49,440 nt of DNA from Pseudomonas sp. (lineage in GTDB: Bacteria; Pseudomonadota; Gammaproteobacteria; Pseudomonadales; Pseudomonadaceae), in assembly GCA_029239415.1 (NCBI GenBank), contig JAQZAY010000001.1, forward strand, positions 1-49,440, written 5' to 3'. Below the pieces are notes generated by a model. It saw nothing but the letters and a program-made list of their open reading frames with translations, ran no database searches and was not told where the DNA came from. Below, piece by piece: positions 18,182 to 28,119 of the stretch (the first letter of the stretch is position 1; every line of letters starts with the position of its first letter). The translations under genes were made by a program, and so were the position numbers.

Positions 18182-19297
18182 ATGCACCATTCGACTCACG
18201 CACTGCTTACCCCCGTCCCTGGCATTTCCCGCCAGGTACACAGCTTTCATTTCGGCCCGCACAATGGCCGCAAGGTCTATATCCAGGCTTCGCTGCATGC
18301 CGACGAACTCCCCGGCATGCTGGTGGCGTGGCATCTCAAGCAGCGCCTGGCCGAGCTTGAACGCCAGGGCCGCCTGCAAGGAGAGGTGGTCCTGGTGCCG
18401 ATCGCCAACCCCGTGGGGCTCGAGCAGGTATTGCTGGATGCGCCGCTGGGGCGTTTCGAGTTGCAGAGCGGGGAGAACTTCAACCGCCATTTCGTCGACT
18501 TGAGCGACAGCATCGGCGACCAGGTCGAGGCACGGCTCAACCAGGATCCGGCCCACAACACCGCGCTGATCCGCCAGAGCCTGCGCCAGGCGCTTGATGC
18601 CCACACCGCGCACACGCCATTGCAATCACTGCGCCTGACCTTGCAGCGGCTGGCGTGCGAGGCAGAGCTGATACTCGACCTGCATTGCGACTACGAGGCG
18701 GTCGAGCACCTCTACACCACGCCCGAGGCCTGGCCGCGCGTCGAGCCACTGGCCCGCTACCTGGGTGCCCAGGCCAGCCTGCTGGCCACCGACTCCGGCG
18801 GTCAGTCGTTCGACGAGTGCTTCACCCTGGTCTGGTGGCAGCTGCAGCAGCGCTTCGCCAAGCGCTTCCCGATTCCACTGGGCAGTGTCTCGGTGACCGT
18901 CGAACTGCGTGGCCAGGGCGATGTGGGGCATGGGCTGGCCAGCGGCGACTGCCAGGCAATCCTCGACTATCTCACCCACCAGGGCGTCATCGAAGGCCAG
19001 GCCGCGCCCTTGCCCCAGCTGCCTCGTCCTGCCACCCCGCTGGCGGCAGTGGAGCCGGTGCCCGCGCCGCTTGGCGGGCTGCTGGTGTTTCATGCAAGGC
19101 CAGGGCAGTACCTGCAGGCGGGCGAGTTGATCGCCGAGGTCATCGACCCGCTGAGCGACCAGGTTACTCCGCTGCGCGCGGGCCAGACCGGGCTGATGTA
19201 CGCTCGCACGGCGCGGCGCATGGCCACCGCCGGCATGGTCATCGCCCACGTCGCGGGCGAGCAGATCTGCCGCAGCGGCTACCTGCTAGCGCCCTGA
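18182..19297 (+). CDS. M14/AstE-AspA family metallo-deacylase
   Basis: 371 aa. Predicted zinc ligands are H39 and E42 (SLHADE) and H168 (LDLHCD), with the substrate-binding GENFNR at 97-102, as in succinylglutamate desuccinylase and aspartoacylase (AstE/AspA) relatives of carboxypeptidase M14. A C-terminal beta-domain (about 300-371) carries a biotinyl-like turn (ARPGQYLQAGELIAEVIDPL). The family removes acyl groups from small molecules or trims peptides. The ATG at 18182 begins MHHSTHALLTPVPG. It lies 100 bp after the ligase and 60 bp before the helicase, inside a DNA repair cassette where it has no obvious role. The substrate is unknown; it is not part of an ast operon. Confidence 0.85.
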   Translation: MHHSTHALLTPVPGISRQVHSFHFGPHNGRKVYIQASLHADELPGMLVAWHLKQRLAELERQGRLQGEVVLVPIANPVGLEQVLLDAPLGRFELQSGENFNRHFVDLSDSIGDQVEARLNQDPAHNTALIRQSLRQALDAHTAHTPLQSLRLTLQRLACEAELILDLHCDYEAVEHLYTTPEAWPRVEPLARYLGAQASLLATDSGGQSFDECFTLVWWQLQQRFAKRFPIPLGSVSVTVELRGQGDVGHGLASGDCQAILDYLTHQGVIEGQAAPLPQLPRPATPLAAVEPVPAPLGGLLVFHARPGQYLQAGELIAEVIDPLSDQVTPLRAGQTGLMYARTARRMATAGMVIAHVAGEQICRSGYLLAP

Positions 19298-19357
19298 GCC
19301 AGCGCAGCCCGGTAAAACTAATGCGCATGGCCAAGGGTCTGTGAAGACACACTCTTG

Positions 19358-21847
19358 ATGCCCATGGCCGATTGCATGCCCTCCCCCGCTGACCTTGCAG
19401 GTTCCTGGTTCTCCTCGCGTGGCTGGACGCCCTTCGCCTTCCAGCGCCGCGTCTGGGCAGCCGTGGGCCGGGGCGAGTCCGGGTTGCTGCATGCCAGCAC
19501 CGGTGCCGGCAAGACCTATGCGGTCTGGCTGGCTGCCCTGCGCGCCCTCGCCCGGCCGGCACCGCCTGCCACCGGCAAGCGTGCGCCACCGCCTGCGCCA
19601 TTGCAGGTGCTGTGGATCACCCCGATGCGTGCGCTGGCCGCCGACACCGCCCGCGCCCTGCAGGCGCCGCTGGACGAAATGGGCCTGCCTTGGAGCGTTG
19701 GCGTGCGCAGCGGCGACACCGGCAGTGCCGAACGCGCGCGTCAGGCGCGGCGCCTGCCCAGCGCCCTGATCACTACCCCGGAAAGCCTGACCCTGCTGCT
19801 GACGCGTGAAAGCGCCGTCAGCGACTTCTCCAGCCTGCGCCTGGTGGTGGTGGACGAATGGCATGAGTTGCTTGGCAACAAGCGCGGCGTGCAGCTGCAA
19901 CTGGCCCTGGCGCGCCTGCGCCGCTGGCACCCGGGCCTGGTGGTCTGGGGACTCTCGGCTACCCTGGGCAACCTGCCGCATGCCCTTGAAGTGCTGTTGC
20001 CGGCTGGCGGCGAGCTGGTCGAGGGACGCCAGGACAAGCGAATCGTCGTCGACACCTTGCTGCCAAACGAGATCGAGCGTTTCCCCTGGGCCGGCCACAT
20101 GGGCCTGAAGATGCTCGACCAGGTTCGGGACCAGATCGACGTCAGCCAGAGCTGCCTGGTCTTCACCAACACCCGTGCCCAGGCGGAGCTGTGGTACCAG
20201 GCGCTGCTCGATGCCCGTCCTGAATGGGCCGGACTGATTGCCCTGCACCATGCCTCGCTGGCACGGCATACCCGCGACTGGGTCGAGCGCAGCCTCAAGG
20301 AAGGGGCCTTGAAAGCGGTGATCTGCACGTCGAGTCTCGACCTGGGCGTGGACTTCCTGCCCGTGGAACGCGTGCTGCAGATCGGCTCGGCCAAGGGTAT
20401 CGCGCGCCTGATGCAGCGCGCCGGCCGCTCGGGGCACGCGCCCGGCCGCCCCTCGCGGATCACCCTGGTGCCGACCCACAGCCTGGAGCTGGTCGAGGCC
20501 GCGGCCGCCCGCCGGGCCCTGGCCGCCGGTCACATCGAGGCACGCCGCTCGCCCCAGCTGAGCATGGACGTGCTGGTGCAGCACCTGGTGAGCATGGCGC
20601 TGGGGGCGGGCTTTCGCCCGCATGAGCTGTTGGCGGAAGTACGCGCCACCTGGGCGTTTCGTGACTTGCGCGACAGCCAGTGGCAATGGGCGCTGGACTT
20701 TGTCTGCCATGGTGGCAGCTCGCTTACCGCCTACCCCGACTACCAGCGCGTCGAAGCGCATCCCGACGGCGTCTGGCGGGTGGCCAGCGAGCGTCTGGCG
20801 CGTCGGCATCGCATGGGCATCGGCACCATCGTCAGTGACGCCAGCATCCAGCTGAAGTACTGGAGCAAGGGCGGGGGCGGCAAGACGCTGGGCAGCGTCG
20901 AGGAAGCATTCATCTCACGCCTGCGCCCAGGCGATACCCTGGTATTCGCAGGCCGGGTCCTGGAACTGGTGCGCGTGGAAAACATGACGGCCTACGTGCG
21001 CCGAAGCACCGCCCGCAAGGCTGCGGTCGCGCGCTGGAATGGCGGGCGCATGCCGCTGTCCAGCGAGCTGTCCGAGGCCCTGGTCGAGCAACTCGATGCA
21101 GCCGCCCACGGCCGCTTCGAGAGCCCCGAACTGCGCGCCGTGCGCCCTCTGCTCAACCTGCAGGCCCAGTGGTCGGCATTGCCGACCCAGGCCAGCCTGC
21201 TGGCTGAAACCCTGAGCACCCGGCAGGGCTCGCACCTGTTCCTCTATCCGTTCGCCGGGCGCATGGCCAACCTGGGCCTGGCCAACCTGATCGCCTGGCG
21301 TGTGAGCCGCCATCAGCCGCTCAGCGTCTCGATCGCGGTCAACGACTATGGCTTCGAGCTGCTAAGCCCCAGTGAAGTGGACTGGGCCAGCCATCTGCCG
21401 GAGGCCTTGGCGCCGGACAACCTGCTGGAGGATGTGCTGGCCAGCCTGAATGCCGGTGAAATGGCCCTGCGCCGCTTTCGCGAGATCGCGCAGATTTCCG
21501 GGCTGGTGTTCGGTGGATACCCCGCGGCGCAGAAGAGCATGCGCCAGATCCAGGCCTCGAGCGGGTTGTTCTACGAAGTCTTCCGCAAGCACGATGCGGG
21601 CAACCTGCTGCTCGGACAGGCCCGCGACGAGGTCATGCGTGAAGAGTTGGAAATCGAGCGCCTGCAAGCCCAGCTGCGCAAGCTGGGCGCGCTGCGGCTC
21701 GACCTGCACTCCTTGCGCAGGCCTGGCCCGCTGGCCTTTGCCCTGGTGGTCGAGGGCATGCGCGAAACCCTGACCACCGAAAAACTGGCCGACCGTATCG
21801 CACGCATGGTGGCCGACCTGGAAAAAGCCGCGAGCAGAGGACTGTAG
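19358..21847 (+). CDS. lhr: Lhr-Core type DEXH-box DNA helicase, ligase-associated
   Basis: 829 aa, matching Lhr-Core length rather than long Lhr (~1500 aa). Walker A is STGAGKT (47-53), the DEXH box is VVDEWHE, with later motifs [46 protein letters not shown] in parts, and QRAGRSGH (motif VI). A winged-helix and Lhr-specific C-terminal region follow. These are 3'-5' ssDNA-dependent helicases that unwind RNA:DNA and DNA hybrids. The start is uncertain: ATGs at 19358, 19364 and 19376 are in frame; GAAGA at 19343 favours 19358. It abuts pdeM directly (stop codon, then ATG), so the two are coupled. Confidence 0.92.
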   Translation: MPMADCMPSPADLAGSWFSSRGWTPFAFQRRVWAAVGRGESGLLHASTGAGKTYAVWLAALRALARPAPPATGKRAPPPAPLQVLWITPMRALAADTARALQAPLDEMGLPWSVGVRSGDTGSAERARQARRLPSALITTPESLTLLLTRESAVSDFSSLRLVVVDEWHELLGNKRGVQLQLALARLRRWHPGLVVWGLSATLGNLPHALEVLLPAGGELVEGRQDKRIVVDTLLPNEIERFPWAGHMGLKMLDQVRDQIDVSQSCLVFTNTRAQAELWYQALLDARPEWAGLIALHHASLARHTRDWVERSLKEGALKAVICTSSLDLGVDFLPVERVLQIGSAKGIARLMQRAGRSGHAPGRPSRITLVPTHSLELVEAAAARRALAAGHIEARRSPQLSMDVLVQHLVSMALGAGFRPHELLAEVRATWAFRDLRDSQWQWALDFVCHGGSSLTAYPDYQRVEAHPDGVWRVASERLARRHRMGIGTIVSDASIQLKYWSKGGGGKTLGSVEEAFISRLRPGDTLVFAGRVLELVRVENMTAYVRRSTARKAAVARWNGGRMPLSSELSEALVEQLDAAAHGRFESPELRAVRPLLNLQAQWSALPTQASLLAETLSTRQGSHLFLYPFAGRMANLGLANLIAWRVSRHQPLSVSIAVNDYGFELLSPSEVDWASHLPEALAPDNLLEDVLASLNAGEMALRRFREIAQISGLVFGGYPAAQKSMRQIQASSGLFYEVFRKHDAGNLLLGQARDEVMREELEIERLQAQLRKLGALRLDLHSLRRPGPLAFALVVEGMRETLTTEKLADRIARMVADLEKAASRGL

Positions 21848-22507
21848 ATGCACGACTACCTGGCCGTGGAGCACTGCGGCGAAACCCTTTGGCTGCTGGG
21901 AGACCTCGGGATGTACTGGCCCTCGCACAAGGCCCTGCTGCTGGCGGATGTACACATCGGCAAGGCTGCCAGCTACCGGGCCCTGCACCAGCCCGTGCCG
22001 CGCGGTACCACCGAGGCGACCCTGGCACGGCTGGATGCGCTGCTGGGCGCCTACCCCAGCGAGCAGCTGATCGTGCTCGGCGACTTCCTGCATGCCCGTA
22101 CTGCCCGCGCACCGGCTACCCTGGCGCGCTTGCAGCGTTGGCGCGAAGACCATCCTGCACTGAAGATCGTGCTGATTCGCGGCAACCATGATCGCCATGC
22201 GGGTGATCCGCCCGACAGCCTAGGCATGCACGTGGTGGACGAACCGTGGATGATGGGGCCGTTCGCCCTGCAGCATGAACCCGAGCCGCATCCCACGCAT
22301 CCGGTGCTGGCCGGCCACGTGCACCCGGTCCATATATTGCGCGGCCGCGGACGCCAGCGCCTGCGCCTGCCGTGCTACGTGCTGGACGAACGGGTAACCC
22401 TGCTGCCAGCGTTCGGCGAATTCACCGGTGGCTGGAATGTCGACCCCTTGCCCGGAACCCGCCTGTACCTGGCAGGCGCCGGCAAGGTGTGGCGCATACG
22501 CGAGTAG
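21848..22507 (+). CDS. pdeM: ligase-associated metallophosphoesterase endonuclease PdeM (MPE)
   Basis: 219 aa. The calcineurin-like phosphoesterase motifs are all present: LLADVHIGK (DxH), LGDFLHA (GDxxH), RGNHDRH (GNHD) and LAGHVHPVH (GHxH). PdeM/MPE proteins are manganese-dependent ssDNA endonucleases; the P. putida enzyme of this cluster has been studied biochemically. The ATG starts directly after the helicase stop. The stop abuts the stop of a convergent small gene with no spacing. With exonuclease, ligase and Lhr-Core it completes the four-protein repair cassette. Confidence 0.92.
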   Translation: MHDYLAVEHCGETLWLLGDLGMYWPSHKALLLADVHIGKAASYRALHQPVPRGTTEATLARLDALLGAYPSEQLIVLGDFLHARTARAPATLARLQRWREDHPALKIVLIRGNHDRHAGDPPDSLGMHVVDEPWMMGPFALQHEPEPHPTHPVLAGHVHPVHILRGRGRQRLRLPCYVLDERVTLLPAFGEFTGGWNVDPLPGTRLYLAGAGKVWRIRE

Positions 22508-22738
22508 TCAGGCAACCGGGGCCGGTGGTGGCTCATCCGGCAGGGTTGGCTCCCCGGGTTCCATGGGGGGCGTATCACCGGGCTGAGCGGGTTGCGGGCT
22601 GTCCGGGTCAGGCTGGCCAGGCACACCCCCTGCATGCAGCGATACTTGCGGGTGTGCCAGAAGCGTCCACGCCAGCATCCCGATATGGTTGGGCTGCAGC
22701 ACGGCGAGCTTGGCGCTGATGACGGGATCGAGTTTCAT
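22508..22738 (-). CDS. small proline-rich hypothetical protein
   Basis: 76 aa. The first ~35 residues (MKLDPVISAKLAVLQPNHIG, then MLAWTLLAHPQVSLHAGG) could form two helices; the rest is disordered and rich in Pro, Gly, Asp and Glu (PGQPDPDSPQPAQPGDTPP). The ATG at 22738 has AGGAG 7 bases upstream, which supports it over an in-frame ATG at 22765. I recognise no family. It is convergent with pdeM, with adjoining stop codons. It is probably real given the ribosome site, but small and unassigned. Confidence 0.6.
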   Translation of the reverse strand: MKLDPVISAKLAVLQPNHIGMLAWTLLAHPQVSLHAGGVPGQPDPDSPQPAQPGDTPPMEPGEPTLPDEPPPAPVA

Positions 22739-22834
22739 AGGCTGCTCCTGGGCGTTGAATGGCACACGTCATGTGTGCCGACTCACACCCTCTTGGAGTG
22801 CCAACAGGGAAACTAATTCCCGCGATTCGTCGCC

Positions 22835-23401
22835 TCAGGTGCGTGGCAGGGTAACGCCGCGCTGTCCTTGGTACTTGCCGCCACGGTCCTTGTAGGAGAC
22901 TTCGCACTCCTCATCGGACTCCAGGAACAGCATCTGGGCCACGCCCTCGTTGGCGTAGATCTTGGCTGGCAGCGTGGTGGTATTGGAGAACTCCAGGGTC
23001 ACGTGGCCTTCCCACTCCGGTTCCAGCGGCGTGACGTTGACGATGATGCCGCAGCGGGCGTAGGTGCTCTTGCCCAAGCAGATGGTCAAGACGTTGCGCG
23101 GAATGCGGAAGTACTCGACGGTACGGGCCAGAGCGAAGGAGTTTGGCGGGATGATGCACACGTCGCTCTTGATGTCGACGAAGCTGCCGGCATCGAAGTT
23201 CTTCGGGTCGACGGTCGCCGAATTGATGTTGGTGAACACCTTGAACTCGTCGGCGCAGCGCACATCGTAGCCGTAGCTGGAGACGCCGAAGGAAATGACC
23301 CGGCTGTCGCTGTCGCCGCGCACCTGGCGCTCGACGAACGGTTCGATCATGCCGTGTTCCTGCGCCATGCGGCGAATCCACTTGTCCGATTTGATGCTCA
23401 T
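22835..23401 (-). CDS. dcd: dCTP deaminase
   Basis: 188 aa, the usual length. It deaminates dCTP to dUTP, feeding thymidylate synthesis. Family segments are [43 protein letters not shown], the catalytic region [18 protein letters not shown] (Glu in EFSNT) and the C-terminal [13 protein letters not shown] loop that closes on nucleotide. The ATG at 23401 has AGGA upstream and begins [13 protein letters not shown] as in other Pseudomonas; the open frame further upstream is not coding. It lies on the opposite strand to cspA, sharing a 340-bp gap. Confidence 0.97.
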   Translation of the reverse strand: MSIKSDKWIRRMAQEHGMIEPFVERQVRGDSDSRVISFGVSSYGYDVRCADEFKVFTNINSATVDPKNFDAGSFVDIKSDVCIIPPNSFALARTVEYFRIPRNVLTICLGKSTYARCGIIVNVTPLEPEWEGHVTLEFSNTTTLPAKIYANEGVAQMLFLESDEECEVSYKDRGGKYQGQRGVTLPRT

Positions 23402-23741
23402 GGCGGTGTCCTGAAATAGCGGGTTGAAAAGATGGGGCATCTTACCGGGCTCGGCCCGCGCTATAAAGTTCGATCGCCAGGCGGCAGGCTCAAATCCACG
23501 GATGGCGGGGCCTGCCATGCTACAGGCGGCCGTCAGTCCGATTTCGCGCAAAGCGCTCACAGGCCATTGGCAGCTTCAGGAAAGTGGGGTAAGGTGTCTT
23601 CACTGTGCTGCACGTGTCACCGAGAATATCTGTCAGATGCAAGATTCCGATCGCCCATCCTCGAATTTTCCTGCTCTTTGCACTCAGTCTCGGCCAGGGC
23701 ATTTCCTGCGCCGTAGTTAACTCAGTCCAAGGAGACTCACC
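23402..23741. other. 340-bp intergenic region between dcd and the cold-shock gene
   Basis: The gap holds the divergent promoters of dcd and the cold-shock gene. Cold-shock genes commonly have long structured 5' leaders, and the ~150 bp before the cold-shock ATG are relatively A/T rich, consistent with such a leader. I could not assign a convincing -35/-10 pair or a small gene here. Confidence 0.4.
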
Positions 23742-23951
23742 ATGTCCAATCGTCAAAACGGCACCGTCAAGTGGTTCAACGATGAAAAAGGCTACGGCTT
23801 CATCACCCCACAATCCGGTGACGACCTGTTCGTACACTTCAAAGCCATCCAGGCTGACGGCTTCAAGACCTTGAAAGAAGGCCAGGCTGTTACCTTCGTC
23901 GCTACCCGCGGCCAGAAAGGCATGCAGGCTGAAGAAGTGCAGCTGGGCTGA
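23742..23951 (+). CDS. CspA family cold-shock protein
   Basis: 69 aa, a single OB-fold. RNP1 is KGYGFI (residues 16-21) and RNP2 is DLFVHF (28-33), the two RNA-binding motifs of cold-shock proteins. It binds single-stranded RNA and DNA and melts RNA structure, acting in cold adaptation or stationary phase. A full Shine-Dalgarno AAGGAG lies 8 bases before the ATG. A strong terminator follows at 23967-23995, so the gene is monocistronic. Which of the several Pseudomonas paralogues it is cannot be told from sequence alone. Confidence 0.96.
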   Translation: MSNRQNGTVKWFNDEKGYGFITPQSGDDLFVHFKAIQADGFKTLKEGQAVTFVATRGQKGMQAEEVQLG

Positions 23952-23966
23952 TCTAGCCGCTAGCTG

Positions 23967-23995
23967 AAAAAACCCGCCGATCGGCGGGTTTTTTT
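23967..23995. terminator. rho-independent terminator after the cold-shock gene
   Basis: AAAAAACCCGCCGATCGGCGGG followed by seven T residues is a perfect stem with flanking A and T runs. It can also stop apbC transcription coming from the other side. Confidence 0.92.
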
Positions 23996-24020
23996 ATGCC
24001 TGCTCGCCAAGGCGAGAACC

Positions 24021-25115
24021 TCAGTCCTCGCTGATGGTGATGTTCGGCATCGCGGGTGCCGCAGCTTCCTGAAGGACGATACGCGCCCCGACCTGGCGCG
24101 CCAGCTCCTGGTAGACCATGGCAATCTGGCTGTCGGGCTCGGCGATCGCGGTCGGCTTGCCGCTGTCGGCCTGCTCGCGGATCAGCATCGACAACGGCAG
24201 CGAGGCCAGCAGCTCGACGCCGTACTGGGTGGCCAGCTTCTCGCCGCCACCCTCACCGAACAGGTGCTCGGCATGGCCGCAGCTGGAACAGATGTGCACT
24301 GCCATGTTCTCGACCACACCCAGCACCGGGATGTTGACCTTGCGGAACATTTCCACACCCTTTCGGGCATCGAGCAAGGCCAGGTCCTGTGGCGTGGTGA
24401 CGATCACCGAGCCGGCCACCGGCACTTTCTGCGCCAGGGTCAGCTGGATGTCACCGGTGCCTGGCGGCATGTCGATGACCAGGTAATCGAGATCGTCCCA
24501 GGCGGTCTGGGTGACCAGTTGCAGCAACGCGCCGGAAACCATCGGGCCGCGCCAGACCATCGGCGTGTTGTCGTCGGTCAGGAACGCCATGGACATGACC
24601 TCCACGCCATGGGCCTTGATCGGCACGAACCACTTCTGCTCGCGGACCTGTGGACGAGTGCCCTCGGCGATACCAAACATCACGCCCTGGCTCGGTCCAT
24701 AGATGTCGGCATCCAGGATGCCCACCCGCGCCCCTTCCCGGGCCAGCGCCAAGGCCAGGTTGGCAGCGGTGGTCGACTTGCCGACGCCACCCTTGCCCGA
24801 GGCCACGGCGATGATGTTCTTGACGTTGGCCAGCCCCGGCACCTGGGCCTGGGCCTTGTGCGCGGCAATCACCGTGGTGACCTCGACACGGGCGCTAGCG
24901 ACGCCTTCGATGCCTTCGATGGCGGTCTGCAGGACCTGGGCCCAGCCATTGCTGAACAAGCCTGCGGCATAGCCCAGCTGCAGGCGCACATGGACCTGCG
25001 CGCCCTGGATCTCGATGGCCTGGACGCAACCGGCGCTGACCGGGTCCATGTTCAGGTAGGGGTCGTTGTACAGGCGAAGCACGGCTTCGACGGCGGCACG
25101 CGTGACAGCACTCAT
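24021..25115 (-). CDS. apbC: iron-sulfur cluster carrier protein ApbC/Mrp
   Basis: 364 aa. An N-terminal MIP18/DUF59 domain (about 1-85) is fused to a ParA/MinD-like P-loop ATPase with the deviant Walker A SGKGGVGKST (106-115). The switch motif is VIDMPPGTGD (213-222), and the paired cysteines C276 and C279 (ICSSCGHAEHLFGEGGG) bridge an Fe-S cluster at the dimer interface. It transfers Fe-S clusters to apoproteins using ATP. GGGAG precedes the ATG. It is divergent from metG across 157 bp, an arrangement common in proteobacteria. Confidence 0.95.
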   Translation of the reverse strand: MSAVTRAAVEAVLRLYNDPYLNMDPVSAGCVQAIEIQGAQVHVRLQLGYAAGLFSNGWAQVLQTAIEGIEGVASARVEVTTVIAAHKAQAQVPGLANVKNIIAVASGKGGVGKSTTAANLALALAREGARVGILDADIYGPSQGVMFGIAEGTRPQVREQKWFVPIKAHGVEVMSMAFLTDDNTPMVWRGPMVSGALLQLVTQTAWDDLDYLVIDMPPGTGDIQLTLAQKVPVAGSVIVTTPQDLALLDARKGVEMFRKVNIPVLGVVENMAVHICSSCGHAEHLFGEGGGEKLATQYGVELLASLPLSMLIREQADSGKPTAIAEPDSQIAMVYQELARQVGARIVLQEAAAPAMPNITISED

Positions 25116-25272
25116 GGAGGCTCCCGATATGAAGACTGAGTGGAAAACAGACGCCTATGCTAACCCGTCAGCTCCCAGCAAATGCGTACATGGGGTGAAA
25201 TAATTCGCCCAGGCCTTTATAGTGGCCGATCACCCTTTCATTACCCAAGTAGCCGAAGATAGCCGAGCCCAC

Positions 25273-27315
25273 ATGTCCGAGCCCCGTCAGATTCTCGTTA
25301 CCAGCGCCCTGCCCTATGCCAATGGTTCCATCCACCTGGGCCATATGCTCGAGTACATCCAGACTGACATGTGGGTACGCTTCCAGAAGCTGCGTGGCAA
25401 CCAGTGCATCTATGTCTGCGCCGACGATGCCCACGGCTCGGCCATCATGCTGCGCGCCGAGAAGGAAGGCATCACGCCCGAGCAACTGATCGCCAACGTG
25501 CAGACCGAGCACAGTGGCGACTTCGCCGACTTCCTGGTCGACTTCGACAACTTCCATTCGACCCATGCCGAAGAAAACCGCGCGCTGTCCAGTCTCATCT
25601 ACCTGAAGCTGCGCGACGCCGGCCACATCGCTACCCGTTCGGTCACCCAGTACTTCGACCCGGACAAGAAAATGTTCCTGGCCGACCGCTTCATCAAGGG
25701 CACCTGCCCCAAGTGCGCGGCGGACGACCAGTACGGCGACAACTGCGAGAAGTGCGGCGCCACCTATGAGCCGACCGAGCTGAAGAACCCCAAGTCGGCG
25801 ATTTCCGGGGCCACCCCGGTGCTGCGCAATTCCCAGCATTTCTTCTTCAAGCTGCCGGACTTCCAGGCCATGCTGCAGCAGTGGACCCGCAGCGGCACCC
25901 TGCAGGACGCGGTCGCCAACAAGCTTGCCGAGTGGCTCGACTCGGGGCTGCAGGAGTGGGACATCTCCCGCGACGCGCCCTATTTCGGCTTCGAGATCCC
26001 CGACGCGCCCGGCAAGTACTTCTACGTCTGGCTCGACGCGCCGATCGGCTACATGGCCAGCTTCAAGAACCTGTGCCAGCGCCGCCCCGAGCTTGATTTC
26101 GACGCGTTCTGGAACAAGGACTCCAAGGCCGAGCTGTACCATTTCATTGGCAAGGACATCGTCAACTTCCACGCCCTGTTCTGGCCTGCGATGCTCGAGG
26201 GCGCGGGGCTGCGCAAGCCGACCGCGATCAATGTCCACGGTTACCTGACCGTCAACGGCGCAAAGATGTCCAAGTCGCGCGGCACCTTCATCAAGGCCCG
26301 TACCTACCTCGACCACCTGCAGCCCGAGTACCTGCGCTACTACTATGCGTCCAAGCTGGGTCGTGGCGTCGATGACCTGGACCTGAACCTGGACGACTTC
26401 GTGCAGAAGGTCAATTCCGACCTGGTCGGCAAGGTGGTCAACATCGCCAGCCGTTGCGCGGGCTTCATCCACAAGGGCAATGATGGCGTGCTGGTCGAGG
26501 GCGACGCGGCGCCAGAACTGACCGAGGCATTCCTCGCCGCCGCGCCATCGATCGCCGAAGCGTACGAGGCTCGCGACTTCGCCCGCGCCATGCGTGAGAT
26601 CATGGCCCTGGCCGACCGTGCCAACGCCTGGATCGCCGACAAGGCGCCCTGGTCACTGGCCAAGCAGGAAGGCAAGCAGGACGAGGTCCAGGCAATCTGC
26701 GCCCAGGGCATCAACCTGTTCCGCCAGCTGGTGGTCTTCCTCAAGCCGGTGTTGCCGTTGCTAGCCGCCGATGCCGAGGCGTTCCTCAATGTCGCGCCGC
26801 TGACCTGGGGCGATCACCTGAGCCGCCTTGAAAACCACAAGCTGAACCCGTTCAAGGCGCTGATGAGCCGCATCGAGCCCGCCAAGGTCGAGGCCATGGT
26901 CGCTGCCAGCAAGGAAGACCTGGCTGCAGCCCAGGAGAACGTCGCTGCCGCTGGCAACGGTGAGCTGGCCAAGGACCCGCTGTCAGCCGAAATCGAGTTC
27001 GACACCTTCGCCGCGGTCGACCTGCGCGTCGCCCTGATCCTCAAGGCCGAAGCCGTGGAAGGTGCCGACAAGCTGCTGCGACTGACCCTGGACATCGGCG
27101 ACGAGCAGCGCAACGTGTTCTCCGGCATCAAGTCAGCCTATCCGGACCCGGCCCAGCTCGAAGGCCGCCTGACCATGATGGTGGCCAACCTCAAGCCGCG
27201 CAAGATGCGTTTCGGCGTCTCTGAAGGCATGGTCATGGCCGCAGGTCCCGGTGGCGAGGAAATCTACCTGCTGAGTCCCGACAGTGGTGCCAAGCCGGGC
27301 CAGCGCATCAAGTAA
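25273..27315 (+). CDS. metG: methionyl-tRNA synthetase
   Basis: 680 aa, the long bacterial form. The class I signatures are HLGH (21-24) and KMSKS (331-335). The zinc knuckle has C145, C148, C158 and C161. The C-terminal ~100 residues ([18 protein letters not shown] onward) form the EMAP/Trbp111-like tRNA-binding OB-fold that dimerises the enzyme. The ATG at 25273 ([18 protein letters not shown]) matches the family N-terminus; a possible earlier start at 25222 lies in the promoter region, near a TATAGT-like -10. A stem-loop terminator follows. Confidence 0.97.
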   Translation: MSEPRQILVTSALPYANGSIHLGHMLEYIQTDMWVRFQKLRGNQCIYVCADDAHGSAIMLRAEKEGITPEQLIANVQTEHSGDFADFLVDFDNFHSTHAEENRALSSLIYLKLRDAGHIATRSVTQYFDPDKKMFLADRFIKGTCPKCAADDQYGDNCEKCGATYEPTELKNPKSAISGATPVLRNSQHFFFKLPDFQAMLQQWTRSGTLQDAVANKLAEWLDSGLQEWDISRDAPYFGFEIPDAPGKYFYVWLDAPIGYMASFKNLCQRRPELDFDAFWNKDSKAELYHFIGKDIVNFHALFWPAMLEGAGLRKPTAINVHGYLTVNGAKMSKSRGTFIKARTYLDHLQPEYLRYYYASKLGRGVDDLDLNLDDFVQKVNSDLVGKVVNIASRCAGFIHKGNDGVLVEGDAAPELTEAFLAAAPSIAEAYEARDFARAMREIMALADRANAWIADKAPWSLAKQEGKQDEVQAICAQGINLFRQLVVFLKPVLPLLAADAEAFLNVAPLTWGDHLSRLENHKLNPFKALMSRIEPAKVEAMVAASKEDLAAAQENVAAAGNGELAKDPLSAEIEFDTFAAVDLRVALILKAEAVEGADKLLRLTLDIGDEQRNVFSGIKSAYPDPAQLEGRLTMMVANLKPRKMRFGVSEGMVMAAGPGGEEIYLLSPDSGAKPGQRIK

Positions 27316-27322
27316 GCCCCTG

Positions 27323-27351
27323 CCCCGGCCACCACGGCCGGGGCGTTTCTT
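27323..27351 (+). terminator. stem-loop terminator after metG
   Basis: CCCCGGCC (27323-27330) pairs with GGCCGGGG (27336-27343) around ACCAC, followed by the moderately T-rich CGTTTCTT. It lies 8 bp after the metG stop. Confidence 0.75.
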
Positions 27352-27375
27352 CCCCCGCTCCCTGACCTTGACTCC

Positions 27376-28014
27376 ATGAACGCTGCCAAACGCCGCGAAA
27401 TCTTTCGCAGGCTGCATGAAGACAACCCCGAGCCCAAGACCGAGCTGGCCTACACCACGCCTTTCGAGCTGCTGATCGCCGTGATTCTTTCGGCCCAGGC
27501 GACCGATGTCGGCGTGAACAAGGCCACGGCCAGGCTGTATCCGGTGGCCAATACGCCCGAAGCGATCCTTGCCTTGGGCGTCGAGGGCCTGAGCGCCTAT
27601 ATCAAGACCATTGGCCTGTACAACACCAAAGCAAAGAACGTCATCGAGACCTGCCGCTTGCTGGTCGAGCGGCACGGGGGCCAGGTTCCGCAGAGCCGCG
27701 AGGCCCTCGAAGCCTTGCCAGGGGTGGGTCGCAAGACCGCCAATGTGGTATTGAACACTGCGTTTCGCCAGCTGACGATGGCTGTCGACACGCATATCTT
27801 CCGCGTCAGCAACCGAACCGGCATCGCGCCCGGCAAGACAGTGCTGGAGGTGGAGAAACAGCTGCTCAAGTTTGTCCCCAAGGACTATCTGCTCGACGCC
27901 CACCACTGGCTGATCCTGCACGGCCGCTATGTGTGCCAGGCCCGCAAGCCTCGGTGTGGCAGTTGTCGCATCGAAGACCTGTGCGAGTACAAGCACAAGA
28001 CCAGCGATGATTGA
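27376..28014 (+). CDS. nth: endonuclease III (Nth)
   Basis: 212 aa. This bifunctional DNA glycosylase/AP lyase removes oxidised pyrimidines. The helix-hairpin-helix is LPGVGRKTANVV (114-125) with catalytic Lys120; Asp138 lies in VDTHIFRV. The C-terminal 4Fe-4S loop has C187, C194, C197 and C203 with the standard C-x6-C-x2-C-x5-C spacing. All key residues are present. It begins 60 bp after metG, beyond a terminator. In P. aeruginosa nth is followed by the small gene PA3496, as here. Confidence 0.97.
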   Translation: MNAAKRREIFRRLHEDNPEPKTELAYTTPFELLIAVILSAQATDVGVNKATARLYPVANTPEAILALGVEGLSAYIKTIGLYNTKAKNVIETCRLLVERHGGQVPQSREALEALPGVGRKTANVVLNTAFRQLTMAVDTHIFRVSNRTGIAPGKTVLEVEKQLLKFVPKDYLLDAHHWLILHGRYVCQARKPRCGSCRIEDLCEYKHKTSDD

Positions 28015-28119
28015 GGTGATAGCGCAGATCCATCCATCGCGATTGAAAAAAACTTTTTTACCCGCTTCGCATTTCTCGCTATAAGGTCGGCCAACGGCCC
28101 CGATGGCTTGGAGTGACTC

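Noticed and set aside
22761..22779. Palindrome GGCACAC-GTCAT-GTGTGCC upstream of the proline-rich gene
   Set aside because: It is a real inverted repeat but matches no operator I know and has no T tract; too little to call a site.
26334..26472. A minus-strand frame of 434 codons opposite the first half of metG
   Set aside because: The metG product is intact over this stretch, with zinc and KMSKS motifs; the opposite frame has no support.
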